This document shows, piece after piece, positions 4,950-6,275 of a stretch of DNA of 6,275 nucleotides. The stretch comes from Planctomycetota bacterium (GTDB lineage: Bacteria > Planctomycetota > UBA8108): contig JAKUSY010000189.1 of assembly GCA_022451445.1 (NCBI GenBank), positions 1-6,275 on the forward strand. Direction: 5' to 3'. The notes beneath the pieces were generated by a model. It saw only the letters and a program-made list of their open reading frames with translations, was not told where the DNA came from and searched no databases. The translations under genes and the position numbers were made by a program. Position 1 is the stretch's first letter, and each line of letters begins with the position of its first letter.

Positions 4950-6275
4950 ATGGGCGATCAGGATCAAGAACTTCACCTTGAAGAAGAGTATACGAATTTG
5001 CGTCCGGCGAAGCTTTACGAGCTCGGCGTTTCCCTCGAAGGCGCCAGGATCAATTCGACAGGCGCTCTCGCGGCCAATTCAGGCGCCAAGACTGGACGCT
5101 CACCCAAGGACAAGCGGGTAGTTAGAAATCCCGCCAGCGAGGGCGACGTCTGGTGGGGTTCGGTCAATGTCGCGCTGGAAGAGTCGAGCTTCGAGGCAAA
5201 CCTCGCTGCCGCCCGCGAATTTCTCGCGGCCCAGCCGAGGCTTTACACGGTGGACGGTTTTGCCGGCTGGGATGCGAAGTACCGGCTCAAGGTCCGGGTG
5301 ATCTGCTCCCAGGCCTACCACGCCCTCTTCATGTACAATATGCTCATCCGGCCATCGGATGAAGAGCTGGCCGAGTTCGGCGATCCGGACTTCACGATCT
5401 ACAACGCCGGGAGTCTTGGGGCCGACACCTCGGTGGAGGGGGTCGATACCACCACCAGTGTCGCGCTCAGCTTCGAACGCAACGAGATGGTGATCCTGGG
5501 TACCGAGTACGCCGGTGAGATGAAGAAGGGCGTCTTCACCCTGATGCACTACCTGATGCCCAGGGCTGGAGTCCTCTCGATGCATTGCAGCGCCAACGAG
5601 GGCGACGCGGGTGACGTGTCACTCTTTTTCGGGCTCTCCGGAACCGGCAAGACCACCCTCTCCGCCGATTCCGAGCGCAAGCTCATTGGAGATGATGAGC
5701 ACTGCTGGTCGGAGGATGGCGTCTTCAATATCGAGGGCGGCTGCTACGCCAAGTGCATCGATCTCTCACCCGAGAGTGAGCCGGAGATCTACCAGTCGAT
5801 TCGTTTCGGATCCATCCTCGAGAACGTCGTATTTGATGAGCGCACCCGGGAGGTCGACTATACCGACACCTCGCTGACCGAGAACACTCGCTGCTCCTAT
5901 CCGATCGAGTTCATTCCGAACGCCAAGGTGCCCTGCGTCGGCTCCCATCCCAGCAACGTGGTGCTGTTGACCTGCGACGCCTTCGGAATTCTACCCCCGG
6001 TCAGCAAGCTTAACCCCGCGCAGGCCATGTATCACTTTATCAGCGTCTACACAGCCAAGGTAGCCGGCACGGAGGTGGGCGTGACCGAGCCCGAGGCCAC
6101 CTTCTCGGCCTGCTTCGGCGCCGCCTTCCTGGTCTGGCACCCGACGAAGTACGCTGAGATGCTTGCCGAGAAGATCCGCGAGTTTGGCTCCAGCGTCTGG
6201 CTGGTCAACACAGGCTGGACCGGCGGCGGTTACGGTGTCGGCTCCAGGATCAGTCTCCCCCTTACCCGGGCGATC
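4950..6275 (+). CDS. pckA: ATP-dependent phosphoenolpyruvate carboxykinase, 3' end outside window
   Basis: This cytosolic gluconeogenic enzyme converts oxaloacetate and ATP to phosphoenolpyruvate, ADP and CO2. The frame is open from ATG 4950 to the window end (442 residues). Family members have about 520-540, so roughly the last 90 are missing. Visible motifs in order: TGRSPKDK (48-55, substrate arginine R50), EYAGEMKKG (186-194, metal-site lysine), MHCSAN (211-216, metal-site histidine H212), P-loop [11 protein letters not shown] (228-238, K234), metal-binding GDDEH (247-251), EGGCYAK (262-268), ENTRCSYP (311-318, R314), YTAKVAGTE (367-375) and [12 protein letters not shown] (382-393). All catalytic residues I can place are present. 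One oddity is SVYTAK, where relatives have SGYTAK or SGFTAK. The frame is also open upstream to a GTG at 4881, but ATG 4950 suits the usual N-terminal length. No Shine-Dalgarno lies at normal spacing. The enzyme is ATP-type, not GTP-type. Confidence 0.97.
   Translation, partial: MGDQDQELHLEEEYTNLRPAKLYELGVSLEGARINSTGALAANSGAKTGRSPKDKRVVRNPASEGDVWWGSVNVALEESSFEANLAAAREFLAAQPRLYTVDGFAGWDAKYRLKVRVICSQAYHALFMYNMLIRPSDEELAEFGDPDFTIYNAGSLGADTSVEGVDTTTSVALSFERNEMVILGTEYAGEMKKGVFTLMHYLMPRAGVLSMHCSANEGDAGDVSLFFGLSGTGKTTLSADSERKLIGDDEHCWSEDGVFNIEGGCYAKCIDLSPESEPEIYQSIRFGSILENVVFDERTREVDYTDTSLTENTRCSYPIEFIPNAKVPCVGSHPSNVVLLTCDAFGILPPVSKLNPAQAMYHFISVYTAKVAGTEVGVTEPEATFSACFGAAFLVWHPTKYAEMLAEKIREFGSSVWLVNTGWTGGGYGVGSRISLPLTRAI

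Noticed and set aside
5100..5585. 161-residue minus-strand frame
   Set aside because: Antisense to the unmistakable PEPCK frame and without recognisable motifs.
4030..6275. DUF6065-like gene and pckA as one operon
   Set aside because: A 176-bp gap, a terminator-like stem with six T, and unrelated products argue for separate transcription.

Overview
The window is a GC-rich bacterial chromosome segment with four confident protein genes and a doubtful fifth at its left edge. Dockerin-type calcium-loop modules with a proline-rich tail (PPPAPF, then DPTPDELDCG), set in a large secreted protein with cohesin-like and IPT-like domains, recall proteins common in uncultured Planctomycetota. That affiliation is an inference and rests on this one protein. 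There are no RNA genes, CRISPR arrays, insertion sequences or clear signs of recent transfer.

Layout. (1) Bases 1-124 carry an open frame running in from the edge that would give a protein with a very acidic C-terminus. The opposite strand reads as a membrane helix with much better codon bias, so the call is weak. (2) 310-3027 (+) is a 905-residue exported multidomain protein: signal peptide, beta-propeller-like domain, dockerin-like module, jelly-roll-like domain, cohesin-like domain, IPT/TIG-like domain, terminal dockerin. (3) 3058-3870 (-) is a short DUF445-family membrane protein, convergent with gene 2 across 30 bp that border a perfect hairpin. (4) 4030-4773 (+) is a 247-residue protein resembling DUF6065, divergent from gene 3. 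(5) 4950-6275 (+) is the first 442 residues of ATP-dependent phosphoenolpyruvate carboxykinase (pckA), cut by the window end.

The genes do not form an obvious operon. Genes 2 and 3 converge, genes 3 and 4 diverge, and gene 4 is separated from pckA by 176 bp holding a weak terminator-like element, repeated TTCCGG words and a perfect 14-bp palindrome just before the pckA start. Only pckA has a known metabolic job (gluconeogenesis). Gene 2 acts outside the cytoplasm, and genes 3 and 4 belong to families without established function. I see no convincing multi-gene novel system. The most interesting items are the cohesin-plus-dockerin architecture of gene 2, the pckA leader, and the contradictory coding signals at the left edge.
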